This document shows positions 28,499-37,570 of a stretch of DNA of 64,000 nucleotides, in pieces (position 1 is the stretch's first letter; every line of letters begins with the position of its first letter). The translations under genes and the position numbers were made by a program. The stretch comes from Massilia rubra. GTDB lineage: Bacteria; Pseudomonadota; Gammaproteobacteria; Burkholderiales; Burkholderiaceae_D. Under the pieces are notes generated by a model. That model searched no databases. It worked only from the letters and a program-made list of their open reading frames with translations, and was not told the DNA's origin. The stretch spans positions 124,001 through 188,000 of the forward strand of contig NZ_VUYU01000001.1 in the NCBI RefSeq assembly GCF_011682065.1, read 5' to 3'.

Positions 28499-29245
28499 AT
28501 GTCTGGCCCATCAACAGCGACCTCCGATCCCGTCATGACTACCAGCGACGCCGCCCGCCTCCTGGGTGTGGCCACCAGTACGGTGCAGCTGTGGATGGAA
28601 AGCGGGGCGATTGCCTCGTGGAAGACCCCGGGCGGACATCGCCGTGCGTTGATGAGTTCGGTGCTGCGCATGACCCGGCCGGCCCCATCCGCCGCCACGG
28701 CGCAGGTCAGCCCCGCTGCGCCGCTGGCGCCCGAATTCACCCTGCTGGCCGACCCGCCGTATCCGGTGCCGCGAGAGGAGCAGGCGCGCCTGGCCGCGCT
28801 GGCGGCGCTGCAGCTGGTGCCGTCGGCCCCCGAGGAGCGCTTCGACCGCATCGTGCGCCTGGCGTCGCTGGTGACCGATTGCCCGATCGCGCTCATTACC
28901 TTGCTGACGGCGCAGCGCCAGTGGTTCAAGGCACGGGTTGGTTTGAAAGCTGCCGAGACGCCGCGTGAATGGGCGTTCTGCACGCACGCCATCCTGCAGC
29001 GTGAGCCATTCATCGTCGAAGACGCCTTGCAGGACCCGCGCTTTCGCCATAATCGGTTGGTGACGGGCGCACCGGAGATCCGCTTTTACGCGGCGTTTCC
29101 TTTAGTCGGTGTCAATGACCTGGCGCTCGGTACGCTGTGCGTGATCGACCGCGAGCCGCGCCGGCTCAAGAGCCGCGAACTGCAGGGGTTGGAAGACTTG
29201 GCCAACATGGCCATGCGCGAACTGAACACGCCGCCGCGCGGCTAG
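28499..29245 (+). CDS. MerR-type HTH fused to GAF domain
   Basis: A 248-residue protein. Residues about 13-48 form an excisionase/MerR-like HTH (MTTSDAARLLGVATSTVQLW followed by SWKTPGGHRRA). An Ala/Pro linker leads to a GAF domain from about residue 95 to the end, with EERFDRIVRLASLVTDCPIA, ITLLTAQRQWFKARVGL, FCTHAIL and LGTLCVIDREPR. This pairing suggests a DNA-binding sensor of a small molecule or light, but the ligand is not evident. It lacks an output enzyme domain. Start ATG 28499 gives the best HTH-proximal N-terminus. Confidence 0.85.
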   Translation: MSGPSTATSDPVMTTSDAARLLGVATSTVQLWMESGAIASWKTPGGHRRALMSSVLRMTRPAPSAATAQVSPAAPLAPEFTLLADPPYPVPREEQARLAALAALQLVPSAPEERFDRIVRLASLVTDCPIALITLLTAQRQWFKARVGLKAAETPREWAFCTHAILQREPFIVEDALQDPRFRHNRLVTGAPEIRFYAAFPLVGVNDLALGTLCVIDREPRRLKSRELQGLEDLANMAMRELNTPPRG

Positions 29246-29294
29246 GAGTCTGCGCGGCCGACAAGCTTCTGCCGCGTGGACTCCTGGGTGCTGG

Positions 29295-29585
29295 CTAGGC
29301 TGATGCTGCTTCACTGTGGAAGACGGCATCCAGACCAGGCGCGTCCAGGCTGCGCTGGCACCACTGTTCGAGGTCCGCCTGGGTGGCCGCGGCGATACGT
29401 TGCACCGCCGCTTCCGGCAGGTCGCCGAAGCGCTTGTGCAACAGATGCGTGAGCACGCCGCGTAGTGCGCTCAGTTGCCCTTCCGCGCGGCCTTCCGCCC
29501 GGCCTTCCGCCTTGCCTTTTTCGCTTCCTTTCTGAAAACCGATGTCTTCGAATTCCTCGGCCCAGGTTGCATATTTACGTCCCAT
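29295..29585 (-). CDS. Putative RpnS-like internal antitoxin, copy 1
   Basis: An in-frame internal start within the interrupted Rpn gene. ATG at 29585 (MGRKYATWAEEFEDIG) is preceded by GAGGAGA at about 8 nt, far stronger than the site of the full-length gene. The product would be 96 residues: an N-terminal helix with tetrapeptide repeats GKAE-GRAE-GRAE, then a DUF4351-like C-terminal part (ALRGVLTHLLHKRFGDLPE). In characterised Rpn systems the separately translated C-terminal domain (RpnS) blocks the nuclease. Expression here is inference from the ribosome-binding site. Confidence 0.6.
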   Translation of the reverse strand: MGRKYATWAEEFEDIGFQKGSEKGKAEGRAEGRAEGQLSALRGVLTHLLHKRFGDLPEAAVQRIAAATQADLEQWCQRSLDAPGLDAVFHSEAASA

Positions 29586-30302
29586 GTCGGTGATCTCCTC
29601 TGCACTGTCGAACGTGAACGATGCCGGCTCGCCGCGCCGCTTCGCCATGCATTCAATCCATACCTCCACCGAACGCACCAAGCTGGTCTGGGGGACGTCG
29701 TTGAACCAGGTGATCAGCGCGGGCAAGATAGTGTTTTTGACCTCGGAAGCGCTCGAAAGTTCCATCCGAAACAGCAGCGCCAGCAGGGTGGAATTGGCTT
29801 CCAGCGCCTCGGCATCGAGGCGCTACTGATCGATCAGGAAGTAGCGCTGGGATGGCTGGAACGGCAGCAGCTCGGTGGGCGCTTCCATGAACAGCGTGGC
29901 CAGGTCGGTGCTGGCGCTCCAATGCGGCACGCCGTTGTAGAGTACCAGCGGCAATACCGGCGGCAACAGCAAGGACGGCGGCAATGCATGCCGCTTGACC
30001 AGGTTCTGGCACAGCAAACCCACATAGTTCTGCATGCGCAGCGCCATCCAGCGGTCCACGCCGGACTGGAATTCGAGCAGGATGTACACGTACAGGAATT
30101 GCTCGCCGATCTTGACGCGCCAGACGATGTCGTTCTGGCGCGCCGCCAGGCCTTCGCTGACATACGCCGGATCGGCCGCTTCGAAGCAGGACAGCGCCAC
30201 ATCGTCGAACAGCTTGAACGGCGTGAAGCTCGTGACCAGCTCGCGCACCAGCTCCGGATGGGCGAACAGCGAACGGTAACCGAGGTCGTGATAGGTAGAC
30301 AT
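29295..30302 (-). pseudogene. Rpn family nuclease gene, interrupted by a nonsense codon (copy 1)
   Basis: This copy is collinear with the intact gene at 30371-31354 but has TAG at 29823-29825, where the other copy has a CAG glutamine codon (IDQ-Q against IDQ-stop). The upstream part encodes residues 1-159, including the PD-(D/E)xK residues (NDIVWRV and LLEFQS). The downstream part stays open in the same frame to 29295. The 3' part has three four-residue units (GKAE, GRAE, GRAE) against one in the intact copy. Full-length nuclease cannot be made without readthrough, yet the internal start at 29585 is intact. Confidence 0.9.
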
Positions 30303-30370
30303 GAGGCATTCTAGCCAGCGAACCCGCTGAACCTTTGCGCTGCATCAGGCGTGCGCGGCGTTTCTTTTAG

Positions 30371-30637
30371 TCAGGCCGACGTCGCTCTGTCGCCGAAGAC
30401 GGCATCCAGACCCGGCGCGTCCAGGCTGCGCTGGCACCACTGTTCGAGGTCCGCCTGGGTGGCTGCGGCGATACGTTGCACCGCCGCTTCCGGCAGGTCG
30501 CCGAAACGCTTGCGCAACAGATGCGTGAGCACGCCGCGCAATGCGCTCAGTTGCCCTTCCGCCTTGCCAATTTCGCTTCCTTTCTGAAAGCCGATATCTT
30601 CGAATTCCTCGGCCCAGGTTGCATATTTACGTCCCAT
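30371..30637 (-). CDS. Putative RpnS-like internal antitoxin, copy 2
   Basis: ATG at 30637 lies inside and in frame with the intact Rpn gene (residue 240). It is preceded by a consensus ribosome-binding site, GAGGAGGT, at 7 nt spacing. The 88-residue product begins MGRKYATWAEEFEDIG, has a single GKAE unit, and ends at the shared stop. A consensus site of this kind in the middle of a gene is hard to explain unless it is used. It fits the Rpn gene-within-gene toxin-antitoxin design. Confidence 0.65.
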   Translation of the reverse strand: MGRKYATWAEEFEDIGFQKGSEIGKAEGQLSALRGVLTHLLRKRFGDLPEAAVQRIAAATQADLEQWCQRSLDAPGLDAVFGDRATSA

Positions 30638-31354
30638 GTCGGTGACCTCCTCTGCACTGTCGAACGTGAACGATGCCGGCTCGCCGCGCCGCTTCGCCAG
30701 GCATTCAATCCATACCACCACCGAGCGCATCAAGCTCGCTTGCGGCGCATCGTTGAACCAGGTGACGAGCGCGGGCAAGATCGTGTTTTTGACCTCGGAA
30801 GCGCTTGAAAGTTCCATCCGAAACAGCAGCGCCAGCAGGGTGGCATTGGCTTCCAGCGCCTCGGCATCCAGGCGCTGCTGGTCGATCAGGACGTAACGCT
30901 GGGATGCCTGGAACGGCGCCAGTTCGGCGGGCGCTTCCATGAACAGCGCGGCCAGGTCGGTGCTAGGGCTCCAATGCGGCACGCCGTTGTAGAACACCAG
31001 CGGCAGCACCGGCGGCAACAGCAAGGACGGCGGCAATGCATGCCGCTTGACCAGGCTCTGGCACAGCAAACCCACATAGTTCTGCATGCGCAGCGCCATC
31101 CAGCGGTCCACGCCAGACTGGAATTCGAGCAGGATGTACACGTACAGGAATTGCTCGCCGATCTTGACGCGCCAGACGATGTCGTTCTGGCGCGCCGCCA
31201 GGCCTTCGCTGACATACGCCGGATCGACCGCTTCGAAGCAGGACAGCGCTACATCGTCGAACAGCTTGAAGGGCGTGAAGCTCGTGACCAGCTCGCGCAC
31301 CAGCTCCGGATGGGCGAACAGCGAACGGTAACCAAGGTCGTGATGAGCGGACAT
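30371..31354 (-). CDS. Rpn family recombination-promoting nuclease (copy 2, intact)
   Basis: A 327-residue protein of the Rpn/PD-(D/E)xK transposase-like family. The nuclease domain occupies roughly residues 1-230; the likely catalytic residues are D58 (RQNDIVWRV) and E77/Q79 (LLEFQSGVDRW). The C-terminal 88 residues are Ala/Glu-rich with DUF4351-like features (LRKRFGDLPEAAVQRIAAAT, LEQWCQRSLDA). Rpn proteins are DNA nucleases studied in recombination and more recently as phage-defence toxins. The start codon has only a weak ribosome-binding site (TAGAATGCCTC). It is one unit of a tandem duplication of about 1.05 kb. Confidence 0.9.
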   Translation of the reverse strand: MSAHHDLGYRSLFAHPELVRELVTSFTPFKLFDDVALSCFEAVDPAYVSEGLAARQNDIVWRVKIGEQFLYVYILLEFQSGVDRWMALRMQNYVGLLCQSLVKRHALPPSLLLPPVLPLVFYNGVPHWSPSTDLAALFMEAPAELAPFQASQRYVLIDQQRLDAEALEANATLLALLFRMELSSASEVKNTILPALVTWFNDAPQASLMRSVVVWIECLAKRRGEPASFTFDSAEEVTDMGRKYATWAEEFEDIGFQKGSEIGKAEGQLSALRGVLTHLLRKRFGDLPEAAVQRIAAATQADLEQWCQRSLDAPGLDAVFGDRATSA

Positions 31355-31426
31355 GAGGCATTCTAGCCAGCGAACCCGCTGAACCTTTGCGCTGCATCAG
31401 TCGTGCGCGGCGCCGCCGGGCAGGTG

Positions 31427-31837
31427 CTAGTCCTGGCCGGGCCTCTCCTGGCCGGGCCTCTCCAGGCGCGCGACACGCGGCGCACCGGTGGGCACATAGC
31501 GCAGCAGGTAGATGCTCACGCCGGCGCCGATACACAGCAGCAGCACGGTCAGGCCGGTGCGCTGCAGGCGCAGCATCGAATACGCCAGCGACGCCCACAT
31601 CAGCACGATGATGGTGATCTTGGCGCGGCGCGGGATGCCGCGCCCTTGCTCGAAATCGCTCAGGTATTTGCCGAAGACTTTGTTCCCCAGCAGCCAGCCA
31701 TGCAGGCGCGGCGAGCCGCGCACGAAGCACGCCGAGGCGAGCAGCAGGAAGGGTGTGGTCGGCAACAGCGGCAGGAAAATGCCGAGGATGCCCAGCAGCA
31801 CGGCAAGGCAACCGATGATGTTCAGCAGCAGTTTCAT
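31427..31837 (-). CDS. YbaN family (DUF454) inner-membrane protein
   Basis: A 136-residue protein. The N-terminus LLLNIIGCLAVLLGILGIFLPLLPTTPFLLLAS is the family hallmark, followed by CFVRGSPRLHGWLLGNKVFG, a cytoplasmic loop with YLSDFEQGRGIPRRAK, and two further membrane helices. YbaN proteins have no assigned function. The last residues repeat as ERPGQ-ERPGQ because the DNA carries two copies of a GGCCGGGCCTCTCCTG-like unit near 31435-31465, so the C-terminus may vary among strains. ATG at 31837 was chosen by the family N-terminus. Confidence 0.88.
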   Translation of the reverse strand: MKLLLNIIGCLAVLLGILGIFLPLLPTTPFLLLASACFVRGSPRLHGWLLGNKVFGKYLSDFEQGRGIPRRAKITIIVLMWASLAYSMLRLQRTGLTVLLLCIGAGVSIYLLRYVPTGAPRVARLERPGQERPGQD

Positions 31838-31920
31838 GTGGGGTCCTGGGTTGCCGTGGAGGAGGGTGCGGCCGCTGTCGAAACGCCCGCGAGCGCGCAT
31901 CCTACCACTTGGCCGGCGCG

Positions 31921-32700
31921 CTAAGAATACGGGCGCGTGGCCGTCATGCGTTCCCAGAGGCGTTCGAACAGCCCTTGCATGAAGCATACGGCCCGGTTCA
32001 GCACCGACTTGTACGCCAGCGCAAAGCCCGACGGCGCCGCTACGCGCGCACGCGGGGCCGCAGCGCGTGGCGCCGGTGAAGCGATGGCCGCCTTGGCCGC
32101 CGCTTTCTGCGCCGAGCGCGACGGTTCTTTCTCGACGCTGCAGTTGCAGCCGAGCAGGTGCATGGTGGCGACCAGGCGCTGCGCCGTCATATGGTCGAGC
32201 CGGCTGCGCACGACGGCGTTCGGCGACCCCAGCATCGCCAGCGCCTGTTCGCGCGTGCATTTGAGCAGCGGCGCCAGCTTGTCGAGCAGGGCGCTCGTAT
32301 TCACATTTTTTTGGATGCTGGTGAGCACCACCCGAAAGCGCGCCGGACGGTACACCAGGCCGGCCTGGGTGTCGATCACCGTCAGCGACAGCGCGCCGGC
32401 GCGGCGCAGCACGAACGAGAGCACCTCGATATTCTTGTATGACAGGGTGAGCACGCCGATGTCGCCGGTCAGGCAGTCGAGCAGCGGGGTGTCGCCCCAC
32501 GGGCAGGCAGCCGCGCTGGCGCGGCTGTAGGCGCCGCTCGAAGCGCACGGATAGCGCGCCGTGATGGCCTCGTAGAACTGCAGCAGGCGCGCCGACGGCG
32601 GCAAGTCCATCGAGGTATGCGCGAGCGTGTTGGCAAACCCCCGCACTGACAGATTGTCGGAAGGCACTGGCGGGACCACCACTTTCAAGATGTAGCTCAT
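31921..32700 (-). CDS. Conserved hypothetical protein
   Basis: A 259-residue soluble protein I cannot name. The N-terminal half (FYEAITARYPC, WGDTPLLDCLTGDIGVLTLS, LSLTVIDTQAGLVYRP) resembles a domain often attached to proteins near secretion and immunity genes. A middle domain of about 75 residues (LTSIQKNVNTSALLDKLAPL, LHLLGCNCSVE-like end) is probably a small alpha/beta fold related to ribosomal L7/L12 C-terminal-like modules. The C-terminal 60 residues are an Ala/Pro/Arg linker and a short amphipathic end. ATG at 32700 was chosen because the frame upstream is uncharacteristic. Confidence 0.65.
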   Translation of the reverse strand: MSYILKVVVPPVPSDNLSVRGFANTLAHTSMDLPPSARLLQFYEAITARYPCASSGAYSRASAAACPWGDTPLLDCLTGDIGVLTLSYKNIEVLSFVLRRAGALSLTVIDTQAGLVYRPARFRVVLTSIQKNVNTSALLDKLAPLLKCTREQALAMLGSPNAVVRSRLDHMTAQRLVATMHLLGCNCSVEKEPSRSAQKAAAKAAIASPAPRAAAPRARVAAPSGFALAYKSVLNRAVCFMQGLFERLWERMTATRPYS

Positions 32701-32889
32701 CCGAAAATATTGATGCTTAAAGGAAATGCGTAGTGTATGCCATTTGGCGCCTGGCGCGGAAGAAGCGCGTAGCGGCGTGGTGCGATTGAGACAATCGGAG
32801 GCAAAACGTCGCGCCGCGATGGTGCGCCTGACAAGCTTGCATCGCAAGGGCGGCGCAGCGCCCTTGCTGTCCGGATGCTATCGACGTCT

Positions 32890-34350
32890 TTACAGCACCT
32901 TGTTCGGCGTCGCCGACGCCACCCCGCGCGCCAACGCCGCCGCCACCCCGGCGCCGTAGGCCGCATCGGCCCGGGCGCAGTTGGCGATATGCCGTTCCTG
33001 CACCGCGCGCGAAGCGCCGCCCAGCGAGCGCGCCGTGTTGTCCATCAAAATCTGCTGCTGGGCCGGCGTCATCAGGCGGAACAGGGCGCCCGGCTGGCTG
33101 TAATAATCCTCGTCGACCCGGTGGTCCCAGTGCGCGGCGGCGCCCTCGATGGCCAGCGGCGGCTCGGAAAAATCGGGCTGCTGCTGCCACTGCCCTTTGG
33201 AGTTCGGTTCATAGCCGATGGTGGCGCCATGGTTGCCGTCAATCCGCATGGCGCCGTCGCGGTGGTAGCTGTGCACCGGGCAGCGCGGCGCGTTGACCGG
33301 GATCTGGTGGTGGTTCACGCCGAGCCGGTAGCGCTGGGCGTCGCCATACGAGAACAGGCGCGATTGCAGCATCTTGTCCGGCGAAAAACTCACGCCCGGC
33401 ACCACGTTGGCGGGCGCAAATGCGGCCTGTTCCACATCGGCAAAGTAATTCTCGGCGTTGCGGTTCAGCTCCAGCACGCCCACATCGATCAAAGGGTAGT
33501 CCTTGTGCGGCCATACCTTGGTCAGGTCGAAGGGATTGATGTGATAGGTCGCCGCATCGCGTTCCGGCATCACTTGCACCTGGAAGCGCCAGCGCGGGAA
33601 CTCGCCGTTCTCGATGCTGTCGAACAGGTCGCGCTGGTGGGTTTCGCGGTCGCGCCCGACCAGTTCGGTCGCTTCGGCGTCGCTCAGGTTTTTAATGCCC
33701 TGCTGGCAAACGAAGTGGAACTTCACCCAAAAGCGTTCGTTCGCGGCGTTGATGAAGCTGTATGTGTGCGAGCCGAAGCCGTGCATGTGGCGGTACGAGG
33801 CAGGAATGCCGCGTTCGCTCATCACAATGGTGACCTGGTGCAGCGCTTCCGGCAGCAGGGTCCAGAAGTCCCAGTTGTTTTCGGCGCTGCGCAGATTGGT
33901 TTTGGGGTCGCGTTTGACCGCATGGTTCAGGTCCGGGAACTTGAGCGGGTCGCGCATGAAAAACACCGGGGTGTTGTTGCCGACAATATCCCAGTTGCCT
34001 TGTTCGGTGTAGAGCTTGACGGCAAACCCGCGAATGTCGCGTTCGGCGTCGGCCGCGCCGCGCTCGCCGGCCACGGTCGAAAAACGCATGAACAGCGGCG
34101 TCGTCTTGCCCACCTCGGCAAACAGGGTGGCCTTGCTGAAACGCGTGATGTCGTGGGTGACGGTAAAGGTGCCGAACGCGCCCGAGCCCTTGGCGTGCAT
34201 GCGCCGTTCCGGGATCACTTCGCGGTCGAAGTGGGCCAGTTTTTCCAGGTGCCATACGTCCTGCAGCAATAGCGGGCCGCGTGGACCGGCGCTTTGCGTG
34301 TTCTGGTTGTCGGGCACCGGTGCGCCCGCGGCCGTGGTCAGTTTGTTCAT
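32890..34350 (-). CDS. Clade 3 small-subunit haem catalase
   Basis: A 486-residue catalase breaking hydrogen peroxide into water and oxygen. The active-site His lies in [20 protein letters not shown], the Asn in [21 protein letters not shown] context, and the proximal haem Tyr in [16 protein letters not shown]. The length and lack of a flavodoxin-like C-terminal domain place it in the small-subunit group (KatA-like). ATG at 34350 is preceded by GAAAGAAG. A GC-rich hairpin (32844-32867) follows the stop but has no U-run. No regulator such as OxyR is adjacent. Confidence 0.95.
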   Translation of the reverse strand: MNKLTTAAGAPVPDNQNTQSAGPRGPLLLQDVWHLEKLAHFDREVIPERRMHAKGSGAFGTFTVTHDITRFSKATLFAEVGKTTPLFMRFSTVAGERGAADAERDIRGFAVKLYTEQGNWDIVGNNTPVFFMRDPLKFPDLNHAVKRDPKTNLRSAENNWDFWTLLPEALHQVTIVMSERGIPASYRHMHGFGSHTYSFINAANERFWVKFHFVCQQGIKNLSDAEATELVGRDRETHQRDLFDSIENGEFPRWRFQVQVMPERDAATYHINPFDLTKVWPHKDYPLIDVGVLELNRNAENYFADVEQAAFAPANVVPGVSFSPDKMLQSRLFSYGDAQRYRLGVNHHQIPVNAPRCPVHSYHRDGAMRIDGNHGATIGYEPNSKGQWQQQPDFSEPPLAIEGAAAHWDHRVDEDYYSQPGALFRLMTPAQQQILMDNTARSLGGASRAVQERHIANCARADAAYGAGVAAALARGVASATPNKVL

Positions 34351-34430
34351 GGAAGCTTCTTTCAGAGGAGTGGACAGCAATGGCGGCGCCATCGCGGGGC
34401 ACCGGCCGATGTGTTGATGGATGCAGCTTG

Positions 34431-34730
34431 TCAGCCGGGTGGCGACAAAAAGGAATCAGGACTGGATAAACGCCAGCTTAGCTTGTCGAGCAACTGGGCC
34501 AGGTCGTCGGCGTAGTGGTCCATGTCGTTGCCGTCCCACGGCTGGCTCGAACGGCCGTGGCCGCGCCGGTCGTGGGCAATGCAGCGGTAGCCCTGGCCGG
34601 CCAGGAAGATCATCGGCGACTCCCAGCTGTCCGCATTGAGCGGCCAACCGTGGCAGAACACGATCGGCTGACCGTGGCCCCAGTCCTTGTCATAGATCTC
34701 GACGCCGTCGCTGGTTGTCAATGTGCTCAT
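34431..34730 (-). pseudogene. Truncated haloperoxidase-like alpha/beta hydrolase
   Basis: Only the first 85 or so residues of a chloroperoxidase-like hydrolase remain: [35 protein letters not shown] (oxyanion region) and [16 protein letters not shown]. After LLDKL the sequence turns into unrelated Ser/Pro-rich residues and stops. The nucleophile Ser, Asp and His, which lie in the missing C-terminal two thirds of the roughly 270-residue family, are absent. The start at 34730 is intact, so the fragment may still be transcribed. Confidence 0.85.
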
Positions 34731-34892
34731 CGCTGGTTCTCCGTGGGATGGTTGGCAAGCGCGGGATGCGCCCGCCGCGGCAGGATAGAGCGATGCGCCG
34801 GAAGGCGCATCACCGGAAAGAGGGATGGCCGGCACTGCCATGTTGTGGCAGGCGAAGATTGGCGGCATTATTTTGTATAGGTCAAAAATGAG

Positions 34893-34982
34893 AACAATTA
34901 CTGGGCGGGCGCCTCGACCTGGGGCACCCTGATCGCGGGCGCGCCGCGCAGCGTGGTGCTGTCGGCGGCGCTCGACTTTTGA
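34893..34982 (+). pseudogene. C-terminal remnant of a TonB-dependent receptor
   Basis: A frame of 29 codons ends at the TGA at 34980-34982 and encodes [11 protein letters not shown] followed by [17 protein letters not shown]. This is the typical last beta-strand pair of TonB-dependent siderophore receptors, with GAPRSV, alternating residues and a terminal Phe. Nothing upstream extends the match, so only the 3' end of the gene survives. It lies next to the truncated hydrolase, suggesting one deletion event. Confidence 0.6.
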
Positions 34983-35035
34983 GCGCGTGCGTGCATGTGC
35001 GATATGATCCCGGGCTACACCGTTTTCCTCTCTCC

Positions 35036-35578
35036 ATGCACATCCTGCGCCCGCTCGCCATCCTGATGGCTATCTTCACGATCCCGGCAGTGGCGGGCTG
35101 GGCTTTCTGCACCATGATCGCCGTGGCCTTGCTACTTCCCCATGGCGGCAGCCCCTGGCTCCCCCAGCTCCTGCCCGGCGCCGTCATGGGCGTCATCCTG
35201 CTGATGGGCTGGGTCAGCCTGGCGTCCCTGTTCTGGACCGCGCGCCACTTTGACGCCTACATCAGCCCGACGCCGCGCTGGGTGCTGGCCGGCTACCTGT
35301 TCTGCGCGCTGGTGTTCGTCCTGATGCTGCGCGATATACCGCGCCCGCTGCCGAGCGTGCGCGACGCCCAATCCATGCTGACCTATTGTGGCGGCCCCGC
35401 CTGCCTGCTGTTGCTGGCGCTGGGGCGCTTGTGGCATATTCGCCGCTTCTATGCGATAAATATTGCTAAATTGCATCAGGATGATGCGTGCGAGCGTGAT
35501 GCCGATGGTACATTGGACACACCGTCCGACCACCTGGCCACCCCATGTTCAAGCGATCCGCCTGCCTCCTCGCACTGA
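35036..35578 (+). CDS. Small integral membrane protein, unknown function
   Basis: A 180-residue protein with four predicted membrane helices ([68 protein letters not shown]) and a hydrophilic tail of about 30 residues. I do not recognise the family. The final 34 bp overlap the start of the solute-binding protein gene in another frame, so the two are probably translationally coupled, although the extra tail could be wrong if the true stop came from a sequencing difference. Confidence 0.6.
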   Translation: MHILRPLAILMAIFTIPAVAGWAFCTMIAVALLLPHGGSPWLPQLLPGAVMGVILLMGWVSLASLFWTARHFDAYISPTPRWVLAGYLFCALVFVLMLRDIPRPLPSVRDAQSMLTYCGGPACLLLLALGRLWHIRRFYAINIAKLHQDDACERDADGTLDTPSDHLATPCSSDPPASSH

Positions 35579-36273
35579 CTGTCCCGCTCTGCGCGCCGCT
35601 CGCGTCCGCCGCTGCCCCGGACCTGGTCATGATCGCGCCCCTGAACCAGAACATGCCGCTGGCCCAGTTTCAGAATAACAAGCTTAGCGGCGGCATCCTG
35701 AAGGACCTCGGCGACGCCATCGGGCACCGGCTCGGACGCGGCGTCGTCTACGTCAGCGTGGCCAGCGAGCAAGTGAGCGACGCGCTCGCTGCCGGCATGG
35801 CCGATGGGATCTGTTATGTGCGCCCGTTCTGGATCGACGGGCAATACGACTGGAGCCGTCCGTTCATTGCCGACGCCGAAGTGGTCGCCTCGCAGCAGGA
35901 CGCGCCGCCGGTGCGCTCGCTGGCCGACCTGCGCGACCGCCCGGTCGGCACGGTGGCCGGTTACCGCTATCCGCGTGTCGAGCAAGTGCTGGGATTGCGC
36001 TTCCAGCGCAGCGAATCGGCCACCATGGAAGAGAATTTACGCAAACTGATGGCCGGCAAGGTGCTCCATACCGTGATCGGGCAGGCCACGCTGGCCTACC
36101 AGATGCGTACCAACCATGCCCTGAAACTGCGCCAGGACCTGGTGTTCGCCTCGTTCAAGGCGCAGTGCGCGTTCTCGAAAAAGGCGGGGGTGCCGTTCGG
36201 GCAGGTCAACCAGGCCATCAACGGCCTGATCGACGATGGCAGCGTGGACGCCATCCTGGCGCGCTACCGCTGA
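35545..36273 (+). CDS. Periplasmic solute-binding protein, family 3-like
   Basis: A 242-residue protein with a signal peptide (residues 1-23, ending ASA-AA). The mature part is a two-lobed binding fold: LVMIAPLNQNMPLAQFQNNK opens lobe one, GGILKDLGDAIGHRLGR follows, and RSLADLRDRPVGTVAGYRYP begins lobe two. No permease or ATPase gene is nearby, so it may be an orphan binding or sensing protein rather than part of an uptake system. The ligand is unknown. Confidence 0.75.
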   Translation: MFKRSACLLALTVPLCAPLASAAAPDLVMIAPLNQNMPLAQFQNNKLSGGILKDLGDAIGHRLGRGVVYVSVASEQVSDALAAGMADGICYVRPFWIDGQYDWSRPFIADAEVVASQQDAPPVRSLADLRDRPVGTVAGYRYPRVEQVLGLRFQRSESATMEENLRKLMAGKVLHTVIGQATLAYQMRTNHALKLRQDLVFASFKAQCAFSKKAGVPFGQVNQAINGLIDDGSVDAILARYR

Positions 36274-36311
36274 GGGCGGCGCCAGCAGCTTGAAAGTAAC
36301 CCAGAAGTAAC

Positions 36312-37331
<1,020 letters not shown>

Positions 37332-37375
37332 TTCGATAGTCCTTGGGTGGGTGCCCCTATCGGAAAACGCTCATG

Positions 37376-37403
37376 AAAAACGCCGCCCAATCGAGGCGGC
37401 GTT
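37376..37403 (-). terminator. Attenuator terminator of trpS
   Basis: On the minus strand AACGCCGCC (37403-37395) pairs with GGCGGCGTT (37387-37379) around a 7-nt loop and runs into TTTTT (37380-37376). The start of trpS is 45 nt further on, so this hairpin lies inside the trpS leader. Confidence 0.88.
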
Positions 37404-37440
37404 CATGGAAAACACATGATGGTGCAAGCGCCGCGCGATG

Positions 37441-37491
37441 TCAGCGCAGCCACCAATTCAAATACCGGGCATGTGAGTTAAACGTTGTCAT
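37441..37491 (-). CDS. trpS leader peptide with tandem Trp codons
   Basis: A 16-codon frame, MTTFNSHARYLNWWLR, ends in TGA. Two adjacent TGG codons sit four codons before the stop. Downstream RNA segments give the full set for ribosome-mediated attenuation. The Trp-codon region GGTGGCTGCGC (minus strand) can pair with GCGCTTGCACC (37432-37421). GCGGCGCTT (37434-37426) can instead pair with AACGCCGC, the first arm of the terminator at 37379-37403. The peptide itself needs no function. Confidence 0.85.
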   Translation of the reverse strand: MTTFNSHARYLNWWLR

Positions 37492-37497
37492 GCTCGT

Positions 37498-37526
37498 ATC
37501 GTCGCAGTTTTAAGCGGTCGTGTCAA
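37498..37526 (-). promoter_or_regulatory. Predicted promoter of the trpS leader
   Basis: TTGACA (minus strand, 37526-37521) is a perfect -35; GACGAT (37503-37498) lies 17 nt on as a weak -10. Transcription would start at or within a few bases of the leader ATG at 37491, so the leader peptide may be made from a leaderless message. Confidence 0.5.
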
Positions 37527-37570
37527 TCCATCGGACCGGGCCGCGCAGGCCGGGCCGTGCAGGCTGCCTG

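Larger units (their letters stand above)
29295..31412. repeat. Tandem duplication of an Rpn gene unit (about 1.05 kb each)
   Basis: Unit 1 (about 29295-30358) and unit 2 (about 30371-31412) are nearly identical through the whole coding region and the first 55 bp upstream, including the shared GCATTCTAGCCAGCGAACCC. Differences include the nonsense codon, the tetrapeptide repeat number, and the last few codons. Confidence 0.9.

Noticed and set aside
29295-31412. The duplicated Rpn genes as an insertion sequence
   Set aside because: Rpn proteins are related to PD-(D/E)xK transposase-like proteins, but no terminal inverted repeats or target duplications bound the unit. A plain tandem duplication explains it.
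32844-32867. Hairpin after the catalase gene as an intrinsic terminator
   Set aside because: The 9-bp stem GCAAGGGCG/CGCCCTTGC is real, but no U-run follows on the minus strand.
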